Of a stretch of DNA of 64,000 nt, positions 26,656 to 35,978 are shown one piece after another (within the stretch, counting starts at the first letter, position 1; each line of letters starts with the position of its first letter). A model generated the notes under the pieces. The model saw only the letters and a list, made by a program, of their open reading frames with translations, made no database searches and was not told the origin of the DNA. The DNA comes from Planctomycetota bacterium (GTDB taxonomy: Bacteria; Planctomycetota; Phycisphaerae; Phycisphaerales; Zrk34). The stretch lies in the NCBI GenBank assembly GCA_016125255.1, contig WGMD01000024.1:1-64000 (forward strand), read 5' to 3'. Position numbers and translations under genes: made by a program.

Positions 26656-27327
26656 ATGAGTCTGGTCAATGATGCGCTTCATCGTGCGCGGGAGCAGGCC
26701 CGCAAGTGCCCGCCGGTTTCGATGTCGATGCCTTCGCCCGCCGCCCAGCCGCGCGTCAATCGCCGGACGGCGCCGCTGTTCGCCGTGCTGGCGATCGTCG
26801 GCGTGGGAGCGGCGGTCGTGCTGGCGGTCGTGGCGATGTCGACGGACATGATCGGACCGAAAAAGACCCTCGCCGCCGAGCGCCTGCCCGCCGTCTCGCC
26901 GGTCGTCGAAATGGGCGAGCCGACTTCGCCGCTCAAGATGCTCGCCCCCGTGCCGGCGGTGACCTTGCCGACGCCCGCGCGTTCCGTAGCCGCCGCGCCG
27001 GTCGCTGTGCCGACGCCCGTGTCGAAACCCATTGTCACCGCACCCGTGATCAAGTCCGCGCCGGTTGAACCGGCGCCGCGGGTCGAGTCGGCGCCGATCG
27101 TGACCGAAGCGAGCGCGCCCGCCTCGCCCAACATCGCCGTGCCGCAAACCAAGCTCTATCAGGTTCAGACCGGCGACACGCTCTCGTCCATCGCCGGCCG
27201 GTTCTATGGCTCCAAAGACCGCTGGCGCGAACTTTTCGAACTCAACCGCGATCGACTCGATGATCCCGATCACCTGTCCGTCCGCACCACGCTGCGCGTC
27301 CCCGCTCAGGTTCCCGCCGCCCAGTGA
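26656..27327 (+). CDS. LysM-domain membrane protein
   Basis: A 223-residue protein with a short cytoplasmic N-terminus (MSLVNDALHRAREQAR, a start also common in GspB/ExeA-like secretion partners), one membrane helix near residues 38-60, a Pro/Ala/Val-rich linker, and a C-terminal LysM domain: YQVQTGDTLSSIAGRFYG, then WRELFELNRDRLDDPDHL (residues about 168-220). LysM binds peptidoglycan, so this likely spans the inner membrane and touches the cell wall. The N-terminal likeness hints at a secretion or pilus accessory role, which is inference. The ATG at 26656 has a GGAG ribosome binding site. The 3' end overlaps the convergent GDPD gene by 22 bases. Confidence 0.82.
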   Translation: MSLVNDALHRAREQARKCPPVSMSMPSPAAQPRVNRRTAPLFAVLAIVGVGAAVVLAVVAMSTDMIGPKKTLAAERLPAVSPVVEMGEPTSPLKMLAPVPAVTLPTPARSVAAAPVAVPTPVSKPIVTAPVIKSAPVEPAPRVESAPIVTEASAPASPNIAVPQTKLYQVQTGDTLSSIAGRFYGSKDRWRELFELNRDRLDDPDHLSVRTTLRVPAQVPAAQ

Positions 27328-28052
27328 GCCGCCAGCACATCCGGCCGATCCGTCGTGATGCCCCATGCGCCCAGCCGCCGGTAGTAGTCGGCCGTGGCGA
27401 TGTCGTTGGCGACCCAAACGTGAAATTCATGCACGCCGCGCTCGCGCAGTAAAGCAACGAATGCGTCATTGAAATGATGCGTCTGTGCCGCGGAGCCGAA
27501 GCCGGTCGCGCCGACGCGCGCGATGTCGTCGGCGACCTGGTCGGCGGTCGGTGCGCCATTCCTGTAGCCGCGCAATAGATGGGTTCGGGCGGCGGGCAGA
27601 CGGCGGCGGACTTCGGTGAGCGTGTCGTCGTTGAAGCTGATGATCGTCAGGCGGTCGAGCGACATGGCCCGGCGCATCAGCACATGCACCAGCGGATCAA
27701 CAATGTGCGGGCCGATTTTCAATTCCGCCACAAGATGCTTGCCCGGCGGGAGCAGGGCGATGACCTCCTCAAGCGTCGGAATGCTCTGCGGCGCACAGCC
27801 GGGCGCGAAGCGCGAGCCGACGTCGATGCGGCGAAGCTCCGCCAGGTCCGTGTCGGCGATGATGCGATGCCGGTCGGACACGGCGGCGGTGTCGAAATCG
27901 TGGATGCAGACGAGGCGTCCGTCGCGCGTCAGGTGGAAGTCGCCTTCGATGCCGTCGGCGCCCATTGAAAAGGCGAGGGTGAATGCGGCAAAGGTGTTCT
28001 GCGGGGCGTCGTGGGACGCGCCGCGGTGGGCGATGATGCGTGGTTTGACCAT
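27306..28052 (-). CDS. Glycerophosphodiester phosphodiesterase
   Basis: A 248-residue GDPD-family TIM barrel that hydrolyses glycerophosphodiesters to sn-glycerol-3-phosphate and an alcohol. It shows IIAHRGASHDAPQNT (catalytic His/Arg near residues 8-10), GIEGDFHLTRDGRLVCIHDF (metal-binding Glu/Asp and catalytic His, residues about 38-58), LVAELKIG near residue 105, and the C-terminal VWVANDIATADYYRRLGAWGITTDRPD. There is no signal peptide, so it is cytoplasmic. It diverges from glpD, with which it makes metabolic sense. The start at 28052 (MVKPRI) is chosen because the longer frame runs into glpD. Confidence 0.92.
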   Translation of the reverse strand: MVKPRIIAHRGASHDAPQNTFAAFTLAFSMGADGIEGDFHLTRDGRLVCIHDFDTAAVSDRHRIIADTDLAELRRIDVGSRFAPGCAPQSIPTLEEVIALLPPGKHLVAELKIGPHIVDPLVHVLMRRAMSLDRLTIISFNDDTLTEVRRRLPAARTHLLRGYRNGAPTADQVADDIARVGATGFGSAAQTHHFNDAFVALLRERGVHEFHVWVANDIATADYYRRLGAWGITTDRPDVLAAHWAAGT

Positions 28053-28161
28053 TGCCGCCTCATGCTCAACCTGCCGCGGCGAGGGGGGTACAATGGTGAC
28101 CCGCCGCGGCGGACTTCCGGTCGACGCGGCATTGTATTGCATCGCACGAGGCAAGACACGC

Positions 28162-29598
28162 ATGCGCGACGTTCGCTCACTTACCGCCGCTCCGCTCGAT
28201 GTGCTGATCATCGGCGGGGGCATCGTCGGTGCGGGCGTCGTGCGCGACGCCGCCATGCGCGGGTTATCCGTCGGACTTGTCGAGCAGTACGACTTCGCCT
28301 CCGGCACGTCGAGCCGATCGAGTCGGCTGCTGCACGGCGGGCTGCGCTATCTGGCGCAGGGGCGCATCGGACTCGTGCGCGAAGCGGCGCGCGAGAAGCG
28401 GATCGTCCACCATATCGCCCCGCACCTGGCGCCTCCGCTGGCGTTCATCTTTCCGACGCGGCGCGGGACGCCGTGGCGAAAGTCCAAGCTCTGGCTCGGC
28501 GTGAAAGTGTACGACTGGCTCGGCGGGCGCAACTTTGAAAAGTCGCGCGCCCTTGATGTCAGCGCCACGCTCGACCTGCTCCCCGGGCTCGACACGCGCA
28601 ATCTGACCGGTTCCGTGCGATACTTCGATGCGCAGACGCACGATGCGCGACTCGTCATCGATTCGCTCCGATCCGCCGCCAAACACGGCGGGATCGTCAC
28701 TAACTACATCAAGCTTGTCGATGCGCAGCGCGAAGAGGACCTCTGGCGATGCACGCTCGAAGACCGCATCGCCGGCGATCGCCTCGACGTCAAGGCCCGC
28801 TGCATCGTCAATGCGGCCGGGCCGTGGTCCGACCGGCTCCCGCATTCGCACACGCGCCTGCGCCTCACCAAAGGCGCGCATCTGGTGATCGATCGCGAAC
28901 GCCTGCCGATTCCCGATGCGGTCGTCATGACGCAGGCGTCGCGCATTTTGTTCGCGATACCGTGGGGCCAGCGCGTGATCCTCGGCACGACCGACACCGA
29001 CTACGAAGGCCCGCCCGAAGCGCCGGTCTGCGATGAGGCGGATCGGGCGTACATTCTTGACGTGGTCAACACGCACTTTCCCGAAGCGCGCATCGGGGCG
29101 GAGGATGTGATCAGTACATGGGCGGGTCTGCGGCCGCTGGTGTGGAACAGGAAGGGCCGGCCGTCGGAGCTGTCGCGCTCGCATGAAATCAAGATGAGCG
29201 AGCCGGGCTGGATCGACGTGACCGGCGGCAAGCTCACGACGTATCGACTCATGGCCGAGCAGACGGTCGACCTGATCGCCCGGCGCATGGGTCGGAAGCT
29301 GCGCATCTGTCGCACGGCCGCGGAGCCGCTGCTGGAAACGGGCGAAGTCGAAGGCGTCAGCGGCGTTGTTCCGCCGGCGGTCCAGCGCGCGGTGGTGGAG
29401 CATGCGGTCGAGCGCGAGTGGGCGGTGAACCTCGATGACGTGATGACGCGGCGAACCGGTTGGCGTCACTATCACGCGGATCACGCTTCGATCGCCCGGC
29501 AGGCGGCCGACTGGATGGCGCAGGCGCTGTCGTGGGATGCCCGCCGGCGAAGCGCCGAAGTCGCGCGCTACCTGGCGGCGGCGGCCGAAGGCGTGTGA
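28162..29598 (+). CDS. glpD: Aerobic glycerol-3-phosphate dehydrogenase
   Basis: A 478-residue FAD-dependent, membrane-associated enzyme that oxidises sn-glycerol-3-phosphate to dihydroxyacetone phosphate and passes electrons to quinone. The N-terminal FAD site DVLIIGGGIVGAGVVRDAAMRG (residues about 13-34) is followed by the family motif SSRSSRLLHGGLRYL near residue 52, VILGTTDTDYEG near residue 273, and WIDVTGGKLTTYRLMAEQT near residue 352. The length is slightly under E. coli GlpD (501). It lies divergent to the GDPD gene and downstream of glpK, giving the complete route from glycerol or glycerophosphodiester to glycolysis. Confidence 0.95.
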   Translation: MRDVRSLTAAPLDVLIIGGGIVGAGVVRDAAMRGLSVGLVEQYDFASGTSSRSSRLLHGGLRYLAQGRIGLVREAAREKRIVHHIAPHLAPPLAFIFPTRRGTPWRKSKLWLGVKVYDWLGGRNFEKSRALDVSATLDLLPGLDTRNLTGSVRYFDAQTHDARLVIDSLRSAAKHGGIVTNYIKLVDAQREEDLWRCTLEDRIAGDRLDVKARCIVNAAGPWSDRLPHSHTRLRLTKGAHLVIDRERLPIPDAVVMTQASRILFAIPWGQRVILGTTDTDYEGPPEAPVCDEADRAYILDVVNTHFPEARIGAEDVISTWAGLRPLVWNRKGRPSELSRSHEIKMSEPGWIDVTGGKLTTYRLMAEQTVDLIARRMGRKLRICRTAAEPLLETGEVEGVSGVVPPAVQRAVVEHAVEREWAVNLDDVMTRRTGWRHYHADHASIARQAADWMAQALSWDARRRSAEVARYLAAAAEGV

Positions 29599-29616
29599 GT
29601 TGAGTTGAGACAGATT

Positions 29617-29708
29617 GAACCGCCGAGACGCCAAGAGCACCGAGAAGAACATCGAACCACAAATCCCTTCGACGGGTTTCCTCGGCGCTCTCGGTGTCTC
29701 GGCGGTTC
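29617..29708. repeat. Hairpin word repeat (GAACCGCCGAGAC)
   Basis: The left arm 29617-29649 and right arm 29678-29708 are near-perfect complements (word CCGAGACnCCnAGAGCnCCGAG) around a loop of about 28 bases. It lies between glpD and the FAD oxidoreductase gene. Confidence 0.85.
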
Positions 29709-29779
29709 ACTTCCGTCTTCTTTATACGCATTTTGCTCATCAACTGATATGTCTACAATGCGGACGGAGGCCCGCTGAA

Positions 29780-31870
29780 ATGCCGACATTTCGCCGCATT
29801 TATGCGTTCATTCTCGCTGCTTTGCCCCTGACCTCGATGGCCCGCGCCGAACCTACGCAGCACGACATCGTCATCTACGGCGCCACGCCCAGCGGGATCA
29901 TCGCCGCCGTCGCCGCCGCGCGCGACGGGCGCTCCGTCCTCGTCCTTGAACCCACCGATCACATCGGCGGCATGACGACCGGCGGACTGTCCAGCACCGA
30001 CATCGGCAACCCGATCGTCATCGGCGGGCTCGCCCATGAATTCTTCCAACGCGCGGCGGCAAGCTATCACGACCCTGAGCGCCTCAAAGGTCGCGCGATC
30101 TTCTACTCCGAGCCGCATGTCGCGATGGCGGCGTTCAAGGACATGCTCGATGAAGCGCATGTCGAAGTGCGCACGCATCAGCGACTCGACCGCGCGACCA
30201 TGCACGACCACCGCCTCACCGCCGTAATGATGCTCGATGGCTCCGAACATGCGGCGCGTATGTTCATCGACGCGAGCTACGAAGGCGACCTGATGGCGAA
30301 GGCGAACGTGTCCTATATCGTCGGCCGGGAATCGAGCGAGCAATACGGCGAACCGCTGGCGGGGTTTCACCCGGCGGAGCTGCGCCCGCGGACCGTCGAG
30401 GAAATGGCGCTCGACGATCCGGACGTCGCGTCGGATGCGACGGTCAAGGCGATGCATTACGTGCACGGCACGCCGACGAAGATTTCGCCGTATGACGAAG
30501 ATGGGAAACTGCTGCCGGGGATCAACGGCGGGGCATGGCCGGCGATCGGATCGGCGGATCGGAAGATCATGGGCTACAACTTCCGCGTGATCGTGACGCG
30601 CGCGCCGGGCAATCGTCTGCCCTGGCCCAAACCGGCGCATTACGATGTGAAGCAATACGAACTTCTGCGGCGGGTCATCGCGGCGTATCCGGGCATCCGT
30701 TTCTCCAAGCTCGTGCATCTGGCGCCGATCCCCAACGGGAAATTCGACGCCAACAACATCGGCATGATCGTCGGCACGAATCTCATCGGCGAAAACTACG
30801 GCTATCCCGACGGCGACTGGGCGATGCGCGATCGGATCTGGCAGGCGCATGTCGACTACGTGCAGGGGGTTTTCTGGTTCCTCGCGCATGATGAGCGTCT
30901 GCCCGCCGACCTGCGCGACGAGGCCAATCAGTGGGGCCTGTGCAAGGACGAGTTCATCGACAACGATCACTGGCCCTACGCCCTGTACATCCGCGTGGCC
31001 CGCCGCATGATCGGCGACTATGTCATGACGCAGACGGATGTGCAGAAGCAGCTCACGAAGAGCGATGCGATCGGCATGGGCTCGTTCATCTGCGACTCGC
31101 ATGCGGTTCAGCGGCTTATTCATCCCGACGGGTACGTCATCGACGAAGGCAACTTCGATGTGCCGACGCGGCCGTACGAAATTGCGTATCGCTCTCTGAC
31201 GCCCCGGAAGGGGGAGTGCGACAATCTGCTGGTGTCGGTGTGCATGTCGGCGTCGTATGTGGCGTACGGATCGATTCGGATGGAGCCGCAGTACATGATC
31301 ATGGGTCACGCGGCGGGGCTCGCCGCTTCGCAGGCGATCGCGCGCGACACCGCTGCGCAGGACATCGACATCGCGGCGTTACAGGCGAAGCTGCGGGCGC
31401 AGAAACAGATCGTCACGCTTGCCGACGCGCCGGGGGCGGCGGCGCTGCTCATCCCGCTGAGCGGCGGGCTCATCGTCGACGACGGCGATGCGGCGCTCGT
31501 CGGCGACTGGCAGGGCAGTTCCTTCGCCCGCGGGTACCAGGGCGGATACCTGCACGACCGCGACGCGAGCAAGGGACATCTGTCCGCGACATACACGTTC
31601 GCCATCGACCGGGCGGGCGAATACGAGGCGCGCTTCGTGTATGTGCCGTACCCGAACCGGGCGACGAATGTGCCGATCACGATCGAATCGGCGGACGGCA
31701 CGAAGATGGTGAAGATCAACGAGCGCGAGAAGCCGCCGATCGATGGCGCGGCCGTGTCGCTCGGCCGGTTCCATTTCGCACCCGGCAAGCCGGCGATCAT
31801 CACCATCCGCAATGACCATACGGACGGCTACGTCGCGGTCGATGCGGTGCAGCTTCTGCCGGTCGAATGA
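29780..31870 (+). CDS. Secreted FAD-dependent oxidoreductase with C-terminal golvesin/CBM-like domain
   Basis: A 696-residue protein of the FAD_oxidored (PF12831-type) family. A signal peptide ending ...MARAEPTQ precedes the FAD site DIVIYGATPSGIIAAVAAARDG near residue 27 and EPTDHIGGMTTGGLSSTDIG near residue 60. The family segment IDASYEGDLMAKANVSY is near residue 170, and the second FAD region includes SVCMSASYVAYGSIRMEPQYMIMGHAAG near residue 495. Residues about 560-690 form a beta-sandwich (GYQGGYLHDRDASKGHLSATYTF onward) resembling golvesin or carbohydrate-binding modules. The substrate is unknown; planctomycete members are thought to act on carbohydrates in the periplasm. A paralogue without the extra domain lies at 60836-62554. 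Confidence 0.85.
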   Translation: MPTFRRIYAFILAALPLTSMARAEPTQHDIVIYGATPSGIIAAVAAARDGRSVLVLEPTDHIGGMTTGGLSSTDIGNPIVIGGLAHEFFQRAAASYHDPERLKGRAIFYSEPHVAMAAFKDMLDEAHVEVRTHQRLDRATMHDHRLTAVMMLDGSEHAARMFIDASYEGDLMAKANVSYIVGRESSEQYGEPLAGFHPAELRPRTVEEMALDDPDVASDATVKAMHYVHGTPTKISPYDEDGKLLPGINGGAWPAIGSADRKIMGYNFRVIVTRAPGNRLPWPKPAHYDVKQYELLRRVIAAYPGIRFSKLVHLAPIPNGKFDANNIGMIVGTNLIGENYGYPDGDWAMRDRIWQAHVDYVQGVFWFLAHDERLPADLRDEANQWGLCKDEFIDNDHWPYALYIRVARRMIGDYVMTQTDVQKQLTKSDAIGMGSFICDSHAVQRLIHPDGYVIDEGNFDVPTRPYEIAYRSLTPRKGECDNLLVSVCMSASYVAYGSIRMEPQYMIMGHAAGLAASQAIARDTAAQDIDIAALQAKLRAQKQIVTLADAPGAAALLIPLSGGLIVDDGDAALVGDWQGSSFARGYQGGYLHDRDASKGHLSATYTFAIDRAGEYEARFVYVPYPNRATNVPITIESADGTKMVKINEREKPPIDGAAVSLGRFHFAPGKPAIITIRNDHTDGYVAVDAVQLLPVE

Positions 31871-32004
31871 GATTTATCATTATCGCAAACCTCTTTAAAT
31901 TAACGCTTTATATCACCATCGCGGGGTTCGCGTGAAATGATGGACCCCGACCGGTTCAGTTCATAGGGATGACCGCCCGCTTGATCGGTTGAGGACCGCC
32001 CATC

Positions 32005-32547
32005 ATGGACACGCCATCGCCTGATCATCTGCGCGCCCGGCAGTTCACCCGACTCTGGGTCGGGGCCCAGCCGGTCGTGGCGGCGTACGTGTTCGCGGCG
32101 GTGCGTCAGCGGGCGGACGCGGAGGACGTGCTTCAGACCGTCGCCGAGGCGGCGCTGGAGGATTTCGACAAGTATGACCCGGCCGCTTCGTTCACCGGCT
32201 GGGCGCTGGGCATCGCGCGCTACCGCGTGCTCAATCATCACCGCAATCACAAGCGCGATCGCCATGTCTTTTGCGAACACACGCTCGACCTGCTCGCCGC
32301 GTCGCATCAGGCGGCCGAACCGCTGGCCGAGTCGCACCGGCAGGCGCTGGCGCAGTGCCTCAAGTCGATTCCCCGCCGGCAGCACGCCATGCTGATGCAG
32401 CGTTATCGCGACGATCAGTCGATGGCGCAGATCGGCGAGCGGCGGGGGATGAGCGCCAATGCGGTGGCGATCGGGCTGCATCGCATTCGTCAGGCGCTGG
32501 CGCAGTGCATCCGGGCGAAACTCCAAAGCGAGGCGCGCCATGGATGA
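32005..32547 (+). CDS. ECF-like RNA polymerase sigma factor (module 1)
   Basis: A 180-residue sigma-70 family factor of the short planctomycete ECF type. Region 2 (about residues 25-85) includes ADAEDVLQTVAEAALEDFDKYDP and SFTGWALGIARYRVLNHHR. Region 4 (about 115-170) includes LKSIPRRQHAMLMQRYRDDQSMAQIGERRGMSANAV, a helix-turn-helix that would read the -35 element. There is no extra domain. It opens a four-gene module with a FecR-like gene (8-base overlap), a PEP-CTERM-like gene and a pseudopilin gene, so it probably drives its own module. The 134-base gap before it is AT-richer and may hold the promoter, which I could not define. Confidence 0.88.
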   Translation: MDTPSPDHLRARQFTRLWVGAQPVVAAYVFAAVRQRADAEDVLQTVAEAALEDFDKYDPAASFTGWALGIARYRVLNHHRNHKRDRHVFCEHTLDLLAASHQAAEPLAESHRQALAQCLKSIPRRQHAMLMQRYRDDQSMAQIGERRGMSANAVAIGLHRIRQALAQCIRAKLQSEARHG

Positions 32548-33922
32548 CGCAATGCGCCTCATCGATGCCTACTTCGACGAACTGATCGACGATGCGGACA
32601 TGGCGCAGCTCGAGGCGCTTGTGGCGAGCGATGCGGCGGCGCGCGATGCGTTCACGCAGCGTTCGCTGATGCACCGGCAGATGCTCGAAACATGCAAGGT
32701 CGACGACTTCGCCGACGCCCGGCCGATCGTGATGCGGGCGCGGCGTCGGTATGGGCTTGCCGCCGCGGCGTTGATCGCGCTGACGATCGGCGTGCTGACG
32801 TACCTGACATTCACCCCGAAATCCGACCGCGACAATCCCCCGTCATCCTCCGCAGCCGTCGCGCTGCTTTCCGACAAGTCCGCCGATGCGGCGTTCGCGC
32901 AGGGCGAGTGGGCCTTGTGTGATGAGCTGATCGCCGGGCCGGTGATGTTGACGCGAGGCACGGCCCAGGTGGCGTTCAAATCCGGCGCCGTGGTCGATCT
33001 GGCGGGACCATGCATGTTTGATGCACTCTCGCCGGAGATCGGGTCGCTGCGGCGCGGCCAGCTTGAAGCATTCGTGCCGCAGCCCGCGCACGGGTTCACC
33101 ATTCATGTGCCCGGCGGGTCGCGCATCGTCGACCTGGGCACGCGCTTTTTCGCCGAGGTCGACAAGCACGATCGCACCTTCGTCTGCGTCACGCAGGGCC
33201 GCGTCCGCGGCGTCGATGCGGCGGCGGCTCAGTCGGAACTGACCGCCGGGCAGGGATTGCGTTTCGTCGACGGCAAACTGGTGCATGACGCGTCGACGGA
33301 TCGTTATGCGAGCTTCTGGCTCGTGCGCCATCGACTGCGGGCCGACGCGGCGATGGTGCGCTGGCTCGACTTCAACGACGCGGACGACCCGGCGGCGGGG
33401 CGATTCGAATACGACGGCGCGAAGCGCTTCGACGGGGCCCGCGACTCGATCACGCTGGACCTGCCCGAGCCGATGCGCCAGTGCACCGTGCTGGCGCTGG
33501 TGAAACTCGACGCGGTCGGCTCGGCCGATCATCCGATCCGCGCGATCATGGATGCCGATCGCTTCGGCCCCGATGCGGGGTTCCACTGGCAGATCAGCAC
33601 GGCCAATTACATCGATGCACAGGGCGCCCGGACCGATGACCACATCGTCAATGCGATGATCGGGCGATGGGTCTGGCTCGCCGTGGTGGACGATCACATG
33701 ACCGGCTCGCGGCGGATTTACGCCGACGGGATTCGGATCGGCGTCGGCGCGTGCCCCAAGGATCGGACGACCGTGCTCGGGACGGTGCGCGTGGGCGACT
33801 GGTCCGGCGGGGCGCGCCCGTTGATGGGGGCGATGGACGAATTTGCCGTGCTTTCACGGGTTTTGTCGGAGGACGAGATCAAAGACCTGGCGACGGCCGG
33901 GCGCGTGTCCGAGGAGCCATGA
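32540..33922 (+). CDS. FecR-like anti-sigma/sensor protein with LamG-like C-terminus (module 1)
   Basis: A 460-residue single-pass protein. A cytoplasmic N-terminus (residues 1-70, MDDAMRLIDAYFDELIDDADM), typical of planctomycete anti-sigma regions, is followed by one membrane helix (residues about 72-92) and a periplasmic FecR beta domain (RGTAQVAFKSGAVVDLAGP near residue 135, FTIHVPGGSRIVDLGTRF near residue 185). A C-terminal concanavalin/LamG-like sandwich covers about residues 265-450 (DEFAVLSRVLSEDEIKDLA at its end). It should hold the upstream sigma factor and release it upon an envelope or carbohydrate signal. The 8-base overlap with the sigma gene indicates coupling. The ATG at 32540 is in frame with the conserved opening. 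Confidence 0.85.
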   Translation: MDDAMRLIDAYFDELIDDADMAQLEALVASDAAARDAFTQRSLMHRQMLETCKVDDFADARPIVMRARRRYGLAAAALIALTIGVLTYLTFTPKSDRDNPPSSSAAVALLSDKSADAAFAQGEWALCDELIAGPVMLTRGTAQVAFKSGAVVDLAGPCMFDALSPEIGSLRRGQLEAFVPQPAHGFTIHVPGGSRIVDLGTRFFAEVDKHDRTFVCVTQGRVRGVDAAAAQSELTAGQGLRFVDGKLVHDASTDRYASFWLVRHRLRADAAMVRWLDFNDADDPAAGRFEYDGAKRFDGARDSITLDLPEPMRQCTVLALVKLDAVGSADHPIRAIMDADRFGPDAGFHWQISTANYIDAQGARTDDHIVNAMIGRWVWLAVVDDHMTGSRRIYADGIRIGVGACPKDRTTVLGTVRVGDWSGGARPLMGAMDEFAVLSRVLSEDEIKDLATAGRVSEEP

Positions 33923-33957
33923 GACCGACGCTGCGTGCGTCACAAGGAGCGATTGCG

Positions 33958-35124
33958 ATGAAGAATCGATTTAAGCAATGGATGATGGCGGGACTGATCG
34001 GAACGCTGGGCGCGACGGCGGCGCATGCGTCGCTCGTCGTGGGCGACTACACGAACATCACCAGCGGAACCTTCGCCGTCTCGAACACGGACCTCCTTCA
34101 GACAAACCTGTCCAGCGCGAGCGGCGAAGCCGACGCCGGGGCACGCAACGGCAACTTCCCCGCCAATGTCAGCATCATGGAGGCCTCCGCCGCCAACCCC
34201 GCCACGCAATGGGCGCTCGGCTCGACCGTGACATACCTGCTCAACAGCAAGTGGAGCATCGGGCAGATCAACGCCTACACGCAGTGGGACGCCTCGCGCG
34301 CCGAGCAGGGCTACACGCTCCAGGTCACCACCAATGGCGGCTCGACCTGGACGACGATCGGCACCGTCAGCACGCCCGACGTCACCGGCGGCAACTCCGC
34401 CTCGCGCACCAGCACCTACGACACCACCGGCGCTCCCGTCGCGATTGGCGTCAACGGCGTCCGCTTCGCCAACATCACCAGCGCCGACGCGCTCGCCGAC
34501 GTGTATCGCGAGTTCGACGTCATCGCGTCGAACCTTCAGGTCGGCCAGGCGCAGTTCAACGCCGGCAACGTCGCGCCTTCGCCGATCGTCGCCGTGAGCA
34601 ATGACCTGCTTCAGACGAGTCTCGCATCGGTGACGGGCGAAAACGCCGCGTCGCTCGTGCGCAACGGCACCACCGGCACCAGTGCCGAGAACACCGCCGG
34701 CGTCAATCCCGCCATCGTGTGGGGACAGACGACGACGACCTACAACCTCGACGTTTCGACGAACCTATGGGGTTACGACATCACCGACATCAATGTCTTT
34801 TCCGGCTGGACCGACTCCCGCGCGGGGCAGAGCTACGAAATCTGGTACTCGACGATCTTTTCCGCATCGTTCATCAAACTCGGCGCGGTGAGCGAACTGG
34901 TGTCCAACGGCTCGCTCCTGACGCGGACGCACAATCTCGACGGCACCGCGTTCCTCTCGCACATCGATGCGATCCGCTTCGTGCAGGTCAACAACGGCAA
35001 CGCGGGGACAGGCACCGTGTTCCGCGAATTCGATGTGATCGGCGTCGCCTCGGTGCCGGCGCCGATGGCGCTGCCCGCCGGGCTCGCGATGCTCGGACTT
35101 GTCATGGGGTTGCGACGCAAATGA
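33958..35124 (+). CDS. Secreted PEP-CTERM-like surface protein with internal duplication (module 1)
   Basis: A 388-residue exported protein: signal peptide ([24 protein letters not shown]), a Thr/Asn/Ser-rich beta body, and a PEP-CTERM-like tail consisting of VPAP, a hydrophobic helix and a terminal RRK. The body holds two homologous halves. Each starts with SN(T)DLLQT-L-S and ends with REFDVI (residues about 40-200 and 215-375), showing an internal duplication. The VPAP replaces the usual PEP tripeptide. The tail predicts sorting by an exosortase-like system, whose gene is not in this window. An AAGGAG site lies eight bases before ATG 33958. Its stop overlaps the start of the pseudopilin gene (ATGA). 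Confidence 0.82.
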   Translation: MKNRFKQWMMAGLIGTLGATAAHASLVVGDYTNITSGTFAVSNTDLLQTNLSSASGEADAGARNGNFPANVSIMEASAANPATQWALGSTVTYLLNSKWSIGQINAYTQWDASRAEQGYTLQVTTNGGSTWTTIGTVSTPDVTGGNSASRTSTYDTTGAPVAIGVNGVRFANITSADALADVYREFDVIASNLQVGQAQFNAGNVAPSPIVAVSNDLLQTSLASVTGENAASLVRNGTTGTSAENTAGVNPAIVWGQTTTTYNLDVSTNLWGYDITDINVFSGWTDSRAGQSYEIWYSTIFSASFIKLGAVSELVSNGSLLTRTHNLDGTAFLSHIDAIRFVQVNNGNAGTGTVFREFDVIGVASVPAPMALPAGLAMLGLVMGLRRK

Positions 35125-35948
35125 AGACGGAACAGGTCCATTGCGCAGCGCGTTTTGCGGCGGGGCTGGCCCCGCGCGGTGCGCTCGTGAACTTGAGGCG
35201 GGGTGACTTAAGTCACCCCGCCGCGCCGTGGGCGCGACACGGGTTCACGTTGATCGAACTGATGGTGGTCATTTCGATCATCGCGGTTCTGATCGCCATA
35301 CTGTTGCCGTCGCTCAACAAGGCGCGCGACCGCGCCCGGCTGGTCGTGTGTACCTCCAACGAGCGGCAACTGGCGGCGGCGTGGCTGATGTACGCGATGG
35401 ATCACCACGGCCTGCTCGTTCAGCCGTCCAACAACACCAGCGAACACTGGATCGATCGCCCGTCCAATCACGGCGGCGACGTGGAGGCGGGCATCCGGGC
35501 CGGGGCGTTTTACCGGATCGGATACATTCAGACGCTCGGCGTCTATCACTGCCCCGCCGACCGAAGCGGATACCTCACACCCAGCTATTCGATCTCCGTC
35601 GCGCTGGGCTACAACGCGGCGAGCTACGGCGGGGTCACCATCCGCAAAACGCTGGGGGAGATCGCCCGAGCGGCGGATACGCTTGTGAGCATCGAAGAAT
35701 ACGACCCGCGCGGCGACGGATCGGCGGGGGCGTGGGTCTGTTTGCAGGCCCCGTATACGTGTTACGTCAACGCCGACTGGTTCGCGCGATGGCACGACGA
35801 TGCGTACACGCTCTCCTTCGCCGACGGTCACGCCGGCTACCAGATGATGCTCAACCCCGGCAGCGCCTCGCTGGGCAAACTCGGCGACGTGGTCCCCGCG
35901 TCCAACGAAGACTGGCAGTGGCTCTGGGCGCACTACAAGACCTGGTGA
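35121..35948 (+). CDS. Pseudopilin of the H-X9-DG type (module 1)
   Basis: A 275-residue protein with a prepilin cleavage/methylation motif: [26 protein letters not shown], with cleavage after Gly near residue 41 and Glu at position +5. The C-terminus carries the planctomycete H-X9-DG motif ([12 protein letters not shown]). It would be processed by a prepilin peptidase and assembled by a type II/type IV pilus-like machine; none of these genes is in the window. The 40-residue leader before the cleavage site is long and is partly encoded by the palindrome at 35197-35222, so the true start is uncertain; 35121 gives ATGA coupling, and GTG 35187 is an alternative. Confidence 0.85.
   Translation: MKTEQVHCAARFAAGLAPRGALVNLRRGDLSHPAAPWARHGFTLIELMVVISIIAVLIAILLPSLNKARDRARLVVCTSNERQLAAAWLMYAMDHHGLLVQPSNNTSEHWIDRPSNHGGDVEAGIRAGAFYRIGYIQTLGVYHCPADRSGYLTPSYSISVALGYNAASYGGVTIRKTLGEIARAADTLVSIEEYDPRGDGSAGAWVCLQAPYTCYVNADWFARWHDDAYTLSFADGHAGYQMMLNPGSASLGKLGDVVPASNEDWQWLWAHYKTW
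35197..35222. repeat. 26-bp perfect palindrome with GACTTAAGTC core (copy 2)
   Basis: A perfect 26-bp palindrome, half-site GGCGGGGTGACTT. It sits inside the leader-coding part of pseudopilin 1. Compared with copy 1 it carries a symmetric base change (T and A in place of G and C flanking the core), that is, a compensatory change that keeps the dyad. Confidence 0.9.
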
Positions 35949-35978
35949 GGCGAAGCGGGTCCGACGCACGGACGCGCA

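Noticed and set aside
26457-26669. Extension of the SNF2 gene upstream to 26669
   Set aside because: It would overlap the divergent LysM start and translate a CTGACC repeat; the conserved opening begins at 26456.
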